Source of the DNA: an uncultured Actinomyces sp.
GTDB taxonomy: Bacteria; Actinomycetota; Actinomycetes; Actinomycetales; Actinomycetaceae
Reading direction: 5' to 3'
DNA length: 64,000 bases
Assembly: GCA_900541895.1 (NCBI GenBank)
Contig: UWSI01000002.1
Location: forward strand, 1 to 64,000
In this document: piece after piece, positions 51,284-60,908 of the stretch
How the letters are laid out: each line of letters starts with the position of its first letter
How positions within the stretch are numbered: position 1 is the stretch's first letter
Translations under genes and position numbers: made by a program
Notes under the pieces: model-generated
Told to the model about the DNA's origin: nothing
Seen by the model: only the letters and a program-made list of their open reading frames with translations
The model's database searches: none

Positions 51284-52188
51284 GTACCACTATGCGCACG
51301 CTGCCCGATGGACGCCAGTACACACCCTCTCTCGAGGGAATGCCTCCGCGTTCACTCGCACCCTCGAAGGTCGCTCGAATCGTCACTATCGTTGCTCTGA
51401 CCTTCACCATGCTTTACTTCATCCTGCCGATCATCTGGGTGATGTTCTCGGCAACGAAGTCGAACGCAGATCTCGTTTCTACTAATGGCTTCTGGTTTGG
51501 TCACTTTGAGCTGGCGGACAACTACACGAAGCTTATGGGCTGGACTCAAGGCCTCTTCTGGCGCTGGGTGCTCAACTCCCTCTTCTACTCAACGACTGCT
51601 GGCGTCATTGGAACCCTGATCTCGGTTGCCGCTGGATACGCGATGGCAAAGTTTGTTTTCCCGGGACGTAATGTCTCTATGGCTTTGATTATGGCCGGAC
51701 TGCTGATGCCCGTCGCTCTGCTCACCATCCCGCTTTACGTTGTCTTCCATAACCTTGGGTTGACAGACACTGTGTGGGCAATCCTGATCCCTAGCTGTGT
51801 CTCTCCCTTCGGTGTCTTCCTCGGCCGTGTCTACGCAGAATCTTCTGTCCCGACAGAACTCATCGAGGCTGCCCGCATCGACGGAGCATCCGAAGCGCGC
51901 GTGTTCTTCACGATTGTTCTTCGCCTGCTCGCCCCGGCAATGGTGACAATCTTCCTCTTCATCTTCGTGGCAACCTGGAATAACTTCCTGCTTCCCTTGA
52001 TGATGGTCTCGACGCCTGAACTCAAGCCTGTCACTTTGGGCTTGTATGGCATGATGAGCTACTTCGCTCCCCAAAAGGGCGCAGTAATGCTGGGCGCACT
52101 CTTGGGTGTTTTGCCGCTCATCGTACTATTCCTTGGCCTGCAGAAGTACTGGCAATCAGGTCTGGCTGCCGGTTCTGTGAAGGGATAG
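51280..52188 (+). CDS. Sugar ABC transporter permease (MalG-type)
   Basis: The partner permease, 302 residues from ATG 51280, which overlaps the preceding stop; the open frame runs earlier inside the first permease. About six helices; EAA loop IEAARIDGASEARVFFTIVLRLLAPAMVT. The N-terminal 30 residues are cytoplasmic. Forms the membrane channel with the preceding protein. The GH42 gene follows after 46 bp with GGAAGGATAGG as ribosome binding site. Confidence 0.9.
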   Translation: MSTTMRTLPDGRQYTPSLEGMPPRSLAPSKVARIVTIVALTFTMLYFILPIIWVMFSATKSNADLVSTNGFWFGHFELADNYTKLMGWTQGLFWRWVLNSLFYSTTAGVIGTLISVAAGYAMAKFVFPGRNVSMALIMAGLLMPVALLTIPLYVVFHNLGLTDTVWAILIPSCVSPFGVFLGRVYAESSVPTELIEAARIDGASEARVFFTIVLRLLAPAMVTIFLFIFVATWNNFLLPLMMVSTPELKPVTLGLYGMMSYFAPQKGAVMLGALLGVLPLIVLFLGLQKYWQSGLAAGSVKG

Positions 52189-52234
52189 TTAGCCCGCTGT
52201 TGAGCCACCACGAGGTGCTGGGAAGGATAGGTTA

Positions 52235-54394
52235 ATGGAGACGATTGCCTACGGTGGCGATTGGAACCCCGAACAGTGGGATAAGGAAACTAACCGAGAC
52301 GATATCGAACGCATGGTCCGTGCCGGCGTCAATCTGATCTCCCTTGGGATCTTTTCCTGGGCATCTCTTGAACCCGAAGAAGGCCACTACGATCTGGAGT
52401 GGTTGGCGGATCTCATTGATCAGCTCCACAGCGCTGGAATTGGCGTGGACCTGGCCAATGGGACCGCTTCCCCTCCGGTGTGGATGGCTCAACGCTACCC
52501 CCAAACCCTTCCCGTTGACTCTCGAGGCGTGCGTTTAGGATTTGGCTCGCGCCAGCAGTACAACCCCTCAAGCGAGCTTTTTTGCCGCAAAGCTTGTGAG
52601 TTGACCGAGGCCATGGCGCGCCGTTTTAGCGACCATCCCGGCGTGGTCATGTGGCACATTTCGAACGAATACGCCTGTCACACGGCAGAGAGTTTCGACG
52701 ATGAGTCCGCTGCGGCATTTCGACGCTGGCTAGTGGAGAAATACGGGGATATTCAGGCGATCAATCAAGCCTGGGGAACTGCATTTTGGTCCCAAACCTA
52801 TAGGGACATCCAAGAAATCCAGCCTCCCCGTGCAATGCCCACCTTCTACAACCCCGGGCAGATGCTGGATTGGCGTCGCTTTAGTGACTACGCTCTGCGT
52901 TCCCAGATGGAACGTGAACGAGAGGTGATTCGTCGCTATTCGGACCGTCCTATTACGACGAATTTTATGGGGGCCTTCCCGCTTCTTGATTACCGCAAGT
53001 GGGCACCGCTGTGTGACATCATCGCCGATGATTCTTACCCAGACCCCGCAGATCCTCAGGCTGCACACGACATTGCTTGGCAGGGCGATGTCATGCGCGG
53101 CCTCGGCAACGGCGCTCCCTGGCTCTTGATGGAACAGAGCCCCGGTGCGGTGCAGTGGCGACCCCAAAACTCTCCCAAGCGCCCGGGACAGTTCCTTTTG
53201 TGGACGATCGCAAGGCTCGCTCACGGAGCGGATGGAATCCTCCAATTCCAGTGGCGGCAATCCGCTAGGGGATCGGAAACCTTCCATGCAGGGATGGTGC
53301 CGCACTCTGGCGAAGATTCACCAATTTGGACGGATGTTGTGAGCACCGGCCAAGCTCTAAAGTCTCTGGCGCCCATTACGGGGACTCGCATGAGCTCACG
53401 CGCTGCAGTTGTCATTGACTGGGAGAGCGAATGGGCGCGGCGCTATGCGATCGGTCCGATTAGTTCTGAAAATCCCGCAGATTCGTGGGGGAACTTCGCG
53501 CCCGCTAAGTCTTGGCATCAAAGCTTGTGGGAAGCGGGAATCGCTACTGATGTTGTGGGTGTCGACAATGATTTCAGCTCTTACGATCTCATCATTCTTC
53601 CCGCGCTTTTCGTTGACTACCCGCAGATGACTCAGGCTTTGCACGCGGCAGCTGAACGCGGAGCACACATTGTCATTACCGCGCCAAGCGGTGTTGTTGA
53701 TTCCCAGCTTGGGGCAATTCTCGGCGGATACCTCGGCTCCCTTTCTGATCTTGCAGGGGTGCGGGTTCTGGAGCATTCAACACTCACCGGTCCCAGCCAG
53801 GGGCGTGTGTATGATGCGCGCGAGAAGGCCGCGAACCGGATTTCTTCCGCAGTAAGTACCCCGGCGGCCTGTGATTGGTGCGGGATCGATACCGATAACG
53901 AGGCCCTCAAACGAACCGCGGACCTTCTTGGGGGAGCGGCGACGGACCTGCGCAGTGGTCGCTGGGCTGAAAAGATTGCCCCCGCTGCCGGTTTGCAGTG
54001 GCAGATTCCCGGGGATTCCACCTTGGAGGGCGGGCCTGAGTGCGTTGGATACTTTGATGGCCGAGGTGGTGGCCTCGACCTTGCCGGTCTGCCTGCGCTT
54101 ACCCGCAGGAAAGTTGGCCGCGGAAGTGTCTGGTATGCAGCTGTGGACTTTGACGCGCTGACTCGTTCGGTCCTGCTGCGCTTGTGGACGACCTACACGC
54201 GAATTCGCCCTGTGGTCCCAGACCTTCCCGAAGGTGTGGAAGCTCAACAACGTGAAGGCTTCCTCTTCATTCTCAACCACTCTGATCGTGCGGTTGAACT
54301 CGCTGGGATTGTGGGCCAAGATCTTCTCAGTGGAGCTGAGTGTACGGGACATGTTCTTCTTGCTCCGCGATCAGCAATGGTTATTGAACGATAG
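52235..54394 (+). CDS. GH42 beta-galactosidase
   Basis: Hydrolyses terminal beta-galactosides in the cytoplasm. The 719-residue protein has the three GH42 parts: TIM barrel (about 1-390) starting with YGGDWNPEQW, with acid/base Glu145 in WHISNEYACH and nucleophile Glu300 in LLMEQSPGAVQW; a trimerisation/amidotransferase-like domain (about 390-610); and a small beta domain. No signal peptide. In this locus it would act on imported galacto-oligosaccharides that GH112 does not handle. menC starts 10 bp after its stop. Confidence 0.93.
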   Translation: METIAYGGDWNPEQWDKETNRDDIERMVRAGVNLISLGIFSWASLEPEEGHYDLEWLADLIDQLHSAGIGVDLANGTASPPVWMAQRYPQTLPVDSRGVRLGFGSRQQYNPSSELFCRKACELTEAMARRFSDHPGVVMWHISNEYACHTAESFDDESAAAFRRWLVEKYGDIQAINQAWGTAFWSQTYRDIQEIQPPRAMPTFYNPGQMLDWRRFSDYALRSQMEREREVIRRYSDRPITTNFMGAFPLLDYRKWAPLCDIIADDSYPDPADPQAAHDIAWQGDVMRGLGNGAPWLLMEQSPGAVQWRPQNSPKRPGQFLLWTIARLAHGADGILQFQWRQSARGSETFHAGMVPHSGEDSPIWTDVVSTGQALKSLAPITGTRMSSRAAVVIDWESEWARRYAIGPISSENPADSWGNFAPAKSWHQSLWEAGIATDVVGVDNDFSSYDLIILPALFVDYPQMTQALHAAAERGAHIVITAPSGVVDSQLGAILGGYLGSLSDLAGVRVLEHSTLTGPSQGRVYDAREKAANRISSAVSTPAACDWCGIDTDNEALKRTADLLGGAATDLRSGRWAEKIAPAAGLQWQIPGDSTLEGGPECVGYFDGRGGGLDLAGLPALTRRKVGRGSVWYAAVDFDALTRSVLLRLWTTYTRIRPVVPDLPEGVEAQQREGFLFILNHSDRAVELAGIVGQDLLSGAECTGHVLLAPRSAMVIER

Positions 54395-54404
54395 GAGAAG
54401 GCCC

Positions 54405-55466
54405 GTGGGGGATATCGGCAGCGCCTCTTCAGCTGTTCGCCTCCACGAACTTTGTGTGGATTCGCTTGCCACTAAGACCCGAGTGGTTCTCGAGGGCATC
54501 GATCGTCTGCTGGTCTACTCAATTCCGATGCGCCTGCGTTTTCGTAATATCGAGGTGCGTGAAGGCCTTCTTCTACACGGTGAATACGGGTGGGGAGAAT
54601 GTGCACCTTTCTGGGATTACGACCCGCGGGAATCCTCTACCTGGCTTGCTAGCGCATTGGAAGCTGCCCGAGTAGCGCCGCCCAGGCCTCGGCGCGAAAA
54701 AGTGCCGCTCAACGTGACAATTCCGGTGATTTCGGCCGAAGATGCGCGCAAGCGAGTATTTGATCATCCGGGTTGTGCGACTGCAAAAGTTAAGGTTGCC
54801 GATACACGTTCTGACCTTGAGCGCGATTGCCAGCGTGTCGAGGCCGTCGCTGAGGCTCTGGTTGAATTGCACGCCTCGTCTGCGAAGGTGCGTGTTGATG
54901 CCAATGGTGCTTGGGACAGAGAAACTGCTCTGACATGGATTGTGCGTCTGAATCGCGCAGCCCAAGCCGCGGGTGGCCTGGAGTATGTTGAACAGCCCTG
55001 CATGGCCGTTGAAGACCTTGCGTGGCTGCGGCGCAAACAAGAGGTTCCTCTTGCAGCCGATGAATCGATTCGCCGCGCGGAAGACCCGCTCAAGGTTGCT
55101 CGGCTTGAAGCGGCTGACGTAGCCGTTATCAAAGTTGAACCTCTGGGAGGGGCGGGTGCAGTTCTCCAGTTGGCCGAGGAACTGCCCATGCCTTTGGTGA
55201 TCTCTTCGGCCTTGGAAACCAGTTTTGGTTTGGATTACGCGGCTCGGGTGGCCTGCGCTCTAGATCAGGAACCACGCGCATGCGGTCTGGGCACGGCCTC
55301 GCTATTGAGCGGCGATACGGCGGTTTCCCCAGTGCGTATAGTTGATGGACATATGATTCCAACTGATCTAGCCGTGAACGAAAGCCTGATCACGCCCTCA
55401 GCACCCGATTCTCAGCTCTGTGAATCCTGGGTGAATCGGCTAAATGCAATGGCATCCCACCGTTAA
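54405..55466 (+). CDS. menC: o-Succinylbenzoate synthase
   Basis: Dehydrates SHCHC to o-succinylbenzoate in menaquinone synthesis. The 353-residue enolase-superfamily protein has the Lys motif ATAKVKVAD, metal ligands in VRVDANGAWD, VEQPC and AADESI, and the second Lys in VIKVEPLGG. GTG 54405 with AGGAGAAGG upstream is the start; an open frame extends back into GH42. The 10-bp gap to GH42 puts it in the sugar operon. It is about 25-30 residues longer at the N-terminus than many actinobacterial MenC proteins. Confidence 0.9.
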   Translation: MGDIGSASSAVRLHELCVDSLATKTRVVLEGIDRLLVYSIPMRLRFRNIEVREGLLLHGEYGWGECAPFWDYDPRESSTWLASALEAARVAPPRPRREKVPLNVTIPVISAEDARKRVFDHPGCATAKVKVADTRSDLERDCQRVEAVAEALVELHASSAKVRVDANGAWDRETALTWIVRLNRAAQAAGGLEYVEQPCMAVEDLAWLRRKQEVPLAADESIRRAEDPLKVARLEAADVAVIKVEPLGGAGAVLQLAEELPMPLVISSALETSFGLDYAARVACALDQEPRACGLGTASLLSGDTAVSPVRIVDGHMIPTDLAVNESLITPSAPDSQLCESWVNRLNAMASHR

Positions 55467-55489
55467 AGATCAAGAATAGAAGTAGGAGT

Positions 55490-57214
55490 ATGTACCCCTC
55501 ACAAGCTTTGGCTGAGTGCATCATTGATTCCCTGATTGCCGGTGGAATTCACGATTTTGTGTACTGTCCCGGATCGCGAAATGCGCCCTTTGCCTATGCG
55601 CTTGCGCGGTATGACTCGTTGAATGAGAACCCAATCCGTGTGCACATTCGCCTCGATGAACGTTCGGCTGCGTTTTTTGCCCTTGGACTCACGCTCGGGG
55701 AAGGCAGTGGTTCCCCCGCCGCACGTGCCTGCGTGATTACCACCTCGGGAAGTGCCGTCACGCATCTTTATCCTGCGATGAGCGAGGCGTTTTATTCTCA
55801 TCTTCCTCTCGTTGCTATTAGCGCGGACCGTCCCGCTGAATTGCATGGCGTTGGAGCATCCCAAACCATGACTCAGCAGGGAATTTTTTCCGACCAAGTC
55901 GTGGACGAATGGGATTTTTCGTCGGACACCGCTGAATTGGCCAGTGTTCCTGGCCGTGTTGCGCGTGCACTTGCAGCTGCCGCTGGTCGTCCCTCCGGCA
56001 CTCCAGGTCCAATCCACTTTAACTGCGCCTTCCGTGATCCGCTTACGCCCTGCGACGAGGCCGAGCCTCTTCAAAGCGCTCAGCTGAGGGAGAATTGCGG
56101 CGGGGGAGTCGAGGTCTACCCGTCCCAGATTGTGCGTGAACCGAGTGCGGAGAATGCCCTCAAGCCCGATCTTGCAACGGTTGTGATTGCCGGTCATGGC
56201 GCACAGGACTCGGTGCTGCGCTGGGCTGAGCGCTCGCGGGTGCCGGTTTTTGCCGAGCCCATGGTTACCGGTGTGAGCACTGAAGTCCTCATCCCCTTCC
56301 AGCAGACTCTGTGCGCGGATTCAGATGTTGTCGCACGAATCGGTCAAATTGTTGTCACCGGACGTCCAACATTGTCGCGTCCGATCCAGAAGCTCTTGGC
56401 TTCCAATAAGCGTGTCATCATCGTCTCTCCCCATGCGGCGTGGACGGATCTGCATGGCAAGGCAAGCTGTGTTGTTTCGTCTCTCACCGGATCTGATCGC
56501 GTGAATGCAGCCATCCAAAATTCTTTGTGTCAAGACTTATCTGCGCGTGCTCAATCGGTGGCACGTGGGGTTGATGAACTGATCAATTCCTATGGTGATG
56601 AGCTTAGTGAAATTGGTGTTCTTGATGCCGTATGGCAAGAGTGCTCTCATATTTTCCTTGGCGCATCGAATCCCATCAGAGTTGCGGATCTTATTGCCGG
56701 CCGTCAAGGTTACGATCCGCAGGGGAATTCTGAAAGCGATCACCGTTGTCCCCAGCAGGTGTGGTCGAGCCGAGGCCTTGCGGGAATTGATGGAAATGTG
56801 TCGACTGCTCTTGGTTGGGCGCGCCTATTGGAAGAAACATCTGAATGCCCGCCAACGGTTCATGCCGTAATGGGGGACTTAACTTTCTTGCATGATGCCT
56901 CTGGGATGGGAATGCCTCTTGGAGAGGAATTTCCTCGCTGTCGGATCATTGTCCTGGATGATCAGGGCGGCTCGATATTTAAGAGTTTGGAGCATGGTCA
57001 GCGCGCTTCTCAGACGGTGTATGAACGCTATTTCGGAGTCGCTCAGCGTACTGATATCAGTGCGCTTGCCGCGGCATATGGAGCGAAGATTCGTCGCGTG
57101 AGTTCAATGTCCGAGCTTCGAGCGATTTTGAATACGGAGACTGAAGGATTAGAAGTGCTGCACCTCTCTATCCCTCGGCCGACCGAAGATATTGCATTTT
57201 TGCGGTCGTTGTAG
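55490..57214 (+). CDS. menD: 2-Succinyl-5-enolpyruvyl-6-hydroxy-3-cyclohexene-1-carboxylate synthase
   Basis: Thiamine-diphosphate enzyme joining isochorismate and 2-oxoglutarate. The 574-residue protein begins with the MenD signature FVYCPGSRNAPFAYAL, with the ThDP Glu region in RLDERSAAFFALGL. SADRPAELHGVGASQTMTQQG and the C-terminal GDLTFLHDASGM...VLDDQGGSIF cofactor motif are present. Starts 23 bp after menC with GTAGGAG upstream; normal length. Confidence 0.94.
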   Translation: MYPSQALAECIIDSLIAGGIHDFVYCPGSRNAPFAYALARYDSLNENPIRVHIRLDERSAAFFALGLTLGEGSGSPAARACVITTSGSAVTHLYPAMSEAFYSHLPLVAISADRPAELHGVGASQTMTQQGIFSDQVVDEWDFSSDTAELASVPGRVARALAAAAGRPSGTPGPIHFNCAFRDPLTPCDEAEPLQSAQLRENCGGGVEVYPSQIVREPSAENALKPDLATVVIAGHGAQDSVLRWAERSRVPVFAEPMVTGVSTEVLIPFQQTLCADSDVVARIGQIVVTGRPTLSRPIQKLLASNKRVIIVSPHAAWTDLHGKASCVVSSLTGSDRVNAAIQNSLCQDLSARAQSVARGVDELINSYGDELSEIGVLDAVWQECSHIFLGASNPIRVADLIAGRQGYDPQGNSESDHRCPQQVWSSRGLAGIDGNVSTALGWARLLEETSECPPTVHAVMGDLTFLHDASGMGMPLGEEFPRCRIIVLDDQGGSIFKSLEHGQRASQTVYERYFGVAQRTDISALAAAYGAKIRRVSSMSELRAILNTETEGLEVLHLSIPRPTEDIAFLRSL

Positions 57215-57258
57215 GATGCTAATGTAACGATTTGATAACGAAATGAGATGGGTTGGTC

Positions 57259-58692
57259 ATGAATCCGGAAGAAACCACTCCTCAAGGTGATGCGCGCTTT
57301 CAACCTGACGCGCAAGAACCCGCCCAGCAATCGGCCTCGCAAGAGGGCGGCGCGTCTGTGCCGATGCAGCACGAAACTGTGCCGCTGCCTGCAGTAACTC
57401 CCGCCACTTCTGAAAGTGAAGCAGCATATACTCCTGCTTCTGCTCAGCCCCCTGCATCCGAGGGCTCGGCAGAAGGTGAAACCCCAACTGGAGTTCCGGC
57501 AGGCCCGGTCCCCACTCTTCTTGAGACGCATAGCCCGAGGCGCGGACCCGGCTGGGGAGCGCTTGTGCTGGCGATGGCCTGCACGGCAGGCCTGGCCATT
57601 GGAGGCACCCTAGTCATTGGACAAAACCTGCATTCTTCGGTGACAACCCCTCTGGTCAGTCAGACCTCCGCACCGGCTCAGACTAATTCCGCTGGAACTG
57701 CAGTCGATTGGGAGAACGTCGCGCAAACCGTGTCTCCCGCTGTCGTCACTATTTCTGTTTCGGCTCAGAACTCCTCGGGAATTGGCTCGGGTGCGATCGT
57801 CGATTCCTCTGGAAATATCGTCACCAACTACCATGTCATTTCCTCGGTTGCTGATGGAAGCGGACGGATTCAAGTCACACTCACTGATGGCAGGATCTAC
57901 GAAGCAAAGATTGTTGGTACAGATAAGAGCACTGACCTTGCGGTGATCCGTTTGGTAAATCCGCCTTCGGATCTTGTTGCTGCACAGTTCGGGCAGTCCT
58001 CTGATCTAAAGGTTGGCCAGCCCGTAATGGCCATAGGTTCGCCGCTTGGGCTCTCGAATACGGTGACAACGGGTATTGTCTCTGCTCTCAATCGTCCTGT
58101 TCAGGTGCAGGCCTCGGAATCCCAAAACCAGGACAACTCAAAGGATCCCTTCGGTCAGCTTCAGCAGCAGGGTAACCAGAGTCAATCGATCACAACGAAT
58201 GCCATCCAGGTTGACGCCTCGATCAACCCCGGTAACTCCGGTGGACCGCTATTTAATGAACACGGCCAAGTGATCGGCATCAACTCGTCTATTGCATCGC
58301 TCTCCTCATCGTCGAACTCTGAAGCGGGATCGATCGGTCTGGGATTCGCGATTCCTTCTGACTTGGTCGTTTCGGTTGTTAATCAGCTCATTCAAAACGG
58401 AACAGTTGATCATGCTCGATTGGGCGTTACGGTCAGTACCGGTGCCGCGCGAGTAGGCAACGACACCCGTGCGGGTGCGCAGATTTCCGGTGTGAGCCAG
58501 GGGTCTGGAGCTGAAGTTGCAGGGTTGAAAGCCGGGGATGTCATTACCAAGATTGATGGGAACACTGTCACCTCGGCGCAGTCCTTGGTCGGTTATGTCC
58601 GTCGCTACACGGGCGGCCAAGAGGTGAGCGTCACTTACGTGCGTGATGGCGTAGAAAACACTGCAAAAGTCACGCTTCAGTCAGAACACTGA
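57259..58692 (+). CDS. HtrA/DegP-like membrane-anchored serine protease
   Basis: Extracytoplasmic quality-control protease. In the 477-residue form: a Pro/Glu/Ala-rich cytoplasmic N-terminus (about 1-95), one transmembrane helix (about 98-120), then a trypsin-like domain with His192 (TNYHVI), Asp226 (STDLAVI) and Ser327 (GNSGGPLF). The C-terminal PDZ domain is about 385-475 (VGNDTRAGAQISGVSQGSGAEVAGLKAGD). The frame opens at TTG 57253; ATG 57259 is preferred. The orientation and 45-bp gap suggest expression with menC-menD. It converges with menF one base apart. Confidence 0.93.
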   Translation: MNPEETTPQGDARFQPDAQEPAQQSASQEGGASVPMQHETVPLPAVTPATSESEAAYTPASAQPPASEGSAEGETPTGVPAGPVPTLLETHSPRRGPGWGALVLAMACTAGLAIGGTLVIGQNLHSSVTTPLVSQTSAPAQTNSAGTAVDWENVAQTVSPAVVTISVSAQNSSGIGSGAIVDSSGNIVTNYHVISSVADGSGRIQVTLTDGRIYEAKIVGTDKSTDLAVIRLVNPPSDLVAAQFGQSSDLKVGQPVMAIGSPLGLSNTVTTGIVSALNRPVQVQASESQNQDNSKDPFGQLQQQGNQSQSITTNAIQVDASINPGNSGGPLFNEHGQVIGINSSIASLSSSSNSEAGSIGLGFAIPSDLVVSVVNQLIQNGTVDHARLGVTVSTGAARVGNDTRAGAQISGVSQGSGAEVAGLKAGDVITKIDGNTVTSAQSLVGYVRRYTGGQEVSVTYVRDGVENTAKVTLQSEH

Positions 58693-58693
58693 G

Positions 58694-59986
58694 TTAAAGG
58701 TTTAAAACCTCGAGCAACGGCCGCATCTTGGTCTGGGTCTCCTCCAATTCTCTGCGGGATGATGAATCTGGCATGATTCCGCAGCCGGCGAAGATTCTCA
58801 AGGTGCGGTCGTTGTTCTCTAATTGGCCACAACGTAGGGCAATGCCGAATTCCCCATTTCCCGCACCGTCAATCCAGCCAACCGGGCCCGAATAACGCTC
58901 GCGCTCCGTGCGTTCGTAGGCGTGGATGAGATCCAGCGCATCATCAGTTGGAGTTCCACACACTGCGGCAGTGGGATGCAGTTGTGCCACCGCATCAAGA
59001 ACGCTTCCCTGCGGGAAAGTTGCGTATACATCAGAACTGAGGTGGGCAATATTGGGAAGAATCAGCACATTAGGACGTGCAGGTGCTTGCACATCCTGCG
59101 CCGCAGAAAGGAGTGCGGCCACGACGGACTCGACTGCAAAGAGATGTTCAGAACGATCTTTTAACGACAGCGGGAGCGAATCCGCATCCTCGGGTTTGCT
59201 GCTTCCTGCAAGAACGCGCGAATGGAGCTTTCCCTGGTGAAGGGAGACCAGCATTTCTGGAGTTGCACCAATTAATCCTGCAACGGCGAAGGTCCAGGTT
59301 TGGGGGTAGCGCTGATGCAGATGCTCAACCAAAGCAGCCTGATCGAAAGGAAAGTCGGAGATGATCGTCATGTCGCGAGCCATGACAACTTTTCCGACCT
59401 CTTCGTTGCGAAGGGCATTAATGATTTCATCAACCGCGCCGCACCAAGCTTCCTCGCTCATGGCACCTGGGCCAATATTGAGCGTTTCGGCAGGCGGGAG
59501 TTGGTGATCGATAATCTCGGCATCAAAAACAGGCTTGTCACGCGAATCGATTGAACTCGTCACCAAGAAACGTGTCGAACCACGGGTGATGATGAGGAAA
59601 GTGGGCACAACTAAAACACGTTCCCCGTCGTCCTCAAAAGCGCAGGATGCAAAAGCAATCGGAAGGACGGGTGAATCAGAACCCCACGCATCGCGCGTGC
59701 CTTCAGCCCAGTGGATCTGTGCTTTCTCTCGAACTAAATCCCACACTCGCGCCGCTTCGGTAATCGCAGCGTTCTCCCCGGCCTCGACAAGGGGAGGGCG
59801 GTCCTTCCCTCGCTGCCAACGCCACGCCTGCCCCCAGCCGACCATGGCCTCGTCGCGAATCCACGCGCAAAGTCCAGAGGTGGGGAGGAAAGAAGTCAAT
59901 GGAAGATGCCCCTGAGGAGAGGAAGGATCGATGCGCTCAACCCAGCAGTACAGGGTGGGGATCGATGAAAAGTGTCCGGAGGGCAT
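58694..59986 (-). CDS. menF: Isochorismate synthase
   Basis: Converts chorismate to isochorismate, the entry to menaquinone synthesis. The 430-residue chorismate-binding enzyme carries VMARDMTIIS, GATPEMLVSLHQGKLHSRVLAGSSKP, HLSSDVYATFP, LHPTAAVCGTP and YSGPVGWIDGAGNGEFGIALRCGQ near the C-terminus. It is divergent from menG by 74 bp. Lack of an anthranilate or salicylate partner and the men neighbours favour MenF over EntC. Confidence 0.9.
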   Translation of the reverse strand: MPSGHFSSIPTLYCWVERIDPSSPQGHLPLTSFLPTSGLCAWIRDEAMVGWGQAWRWQRGKDRPPLVEAGENAAITEAARVWDLVREKAQIHWAEGTRDAWGSDSPVLPIAFASCAFEDDGERVLVVPTFLIITRGSTRFLVTSSIDSRDKPVFDAEIIDHQLPPAETLNIGPGAMSEEAWCGAVDEIINALRNEEVGKVVMARDMTIISDFPFDQAALVEHLHQRYPQTWTFAVAGLIGATPEMLVSLHQGKLHSRVLAGSSKPEDADSLPLSLKDRSEHLFAVESVVAALLSAAQDVQAPARPNVLILPNIAHLSSDVYATFPQGSVLDAVAQLHPTAAVCGTPTDDALDLIHAYERTERERYSGPVGWIDGAGNGEFGIALRCGQLENNDRTLRIFAGCGIMPDSSSRRELEETQTKMRPLLEVLNL

Positions 59987-60060
59987 GTTTCCATGCTAGT
60001 GCCTTGTGTGCGCTTCCACTTAAGCGTGCCGATGTGGCGTGTAAATGGGAAAATATGCAT

Positions 60061-60777
60061 ATGAGTGAACAGACCGCCTCCCAGCAGCGTCGAGCAGACC
60101 TTGGTAAGTCTCAAGATCAAGTGGCCGCAATGTTTGATGATGTCTCTTCGCGTTACGACGTGATGAATGCGCTGCTCAGCGGCGGGATGAATTTTATCTG
60201 GCTGAAGGCTTTAACGAAGGCGCTGGCACCGAAGCCCTCGGATCGGATTTTGGACCTTGCGGCTGGTACGGGTGCCTCATCCGCGCAAATCGCGCGCAGC
60301 GGTGCGCGCGTTGTCGCCTGTGATCTTTCTGCAGGCATGATTGAGGTGGGACGCAATCGTCACCCCGATATCGAATTCATCCAAGGCGATGCGATGGATC
60401 TTCCTTTTGAAGATCAGTCTTTCGATGCGGTGACCATTTCCTACGGTCTGCGAAATGTTCCAGATCCCAAGCGTGCGCTGGAGGAGATGGCTCGCGTTGT
60501 GCGCCCGGGCGGGCGACTGGTTGTCTGCGAATTTTCGACGCCGACCTCTGCGCCGCTGCGTGCGGGTTATTCATTGCACCTCCAGTATGTGATGCCGCTG
60601 GTTGCGCGCCTGGCTTCTTCCGATGACGTTGCCTATGACTACTTGGCGGAGTCGATTCGCGAGTGGCCCGATGCTCCCGAAGTTGCAAGCTTGATTGCCG
60701 AGGCCGGGTGGAGTGACGTCCAATACCGTTACCTGACGGGTGGGATCGTGGCTCTTCATCGCGCTGTGAAGCACTGA
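60061..60777 (+). CDS. ubiE: Demethylmenaquinone methyltransferase
   Basis: SAM-dependent C-methylation of demethylmenaquinone, the last step. The 238-residue UbiE/MenG protein has VAAMFDDVSSRYDVMNALLSGG, the SAM motif DLAAGTGASS, GDAMDLPFEDQSFDAVTISYGLRNVPD and VVCEFSTPT. ATG 60061 (MSEQTASQQRRADLGKSQDQV) preferred; ATG 60055 is two codons earlier. The open frame runs back across the menF start. Confidence 0.94.
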   Translation: MSEQTASQQRRADLGKSQDQVAAMFDDVSSRYDVMNALLSGGMNFIWLKALTKALAPKPSDRILDLAAGTGASSAQIARSGARVVACDLSAGMIEVGRNRHPDIEFIQGDAMDLPFEDQSFDAVTISYGLRNVPDPKRALEEMARVVRPGGRLVVCEFSTPTSAPLRAGYSLHLQYVMPLVARLASSDDVAYDYLAESIREWPDAPEVASLIAEAGWSDVQYRYLTGGIVALHRAVKH

Positions 60778-60908
60778 AGTTTCGCTGGTTTTTGCTCAAG
60801 TGAGGAGCTGGAGCTTCATACTTGGGGACTTTGTCAAGACCTTTGCATAAGTGGGGGTAGAGGGCGCATAATAGGGGTGTCAAAGATGACCCCTGAATGG
60901 AGCTAAAA

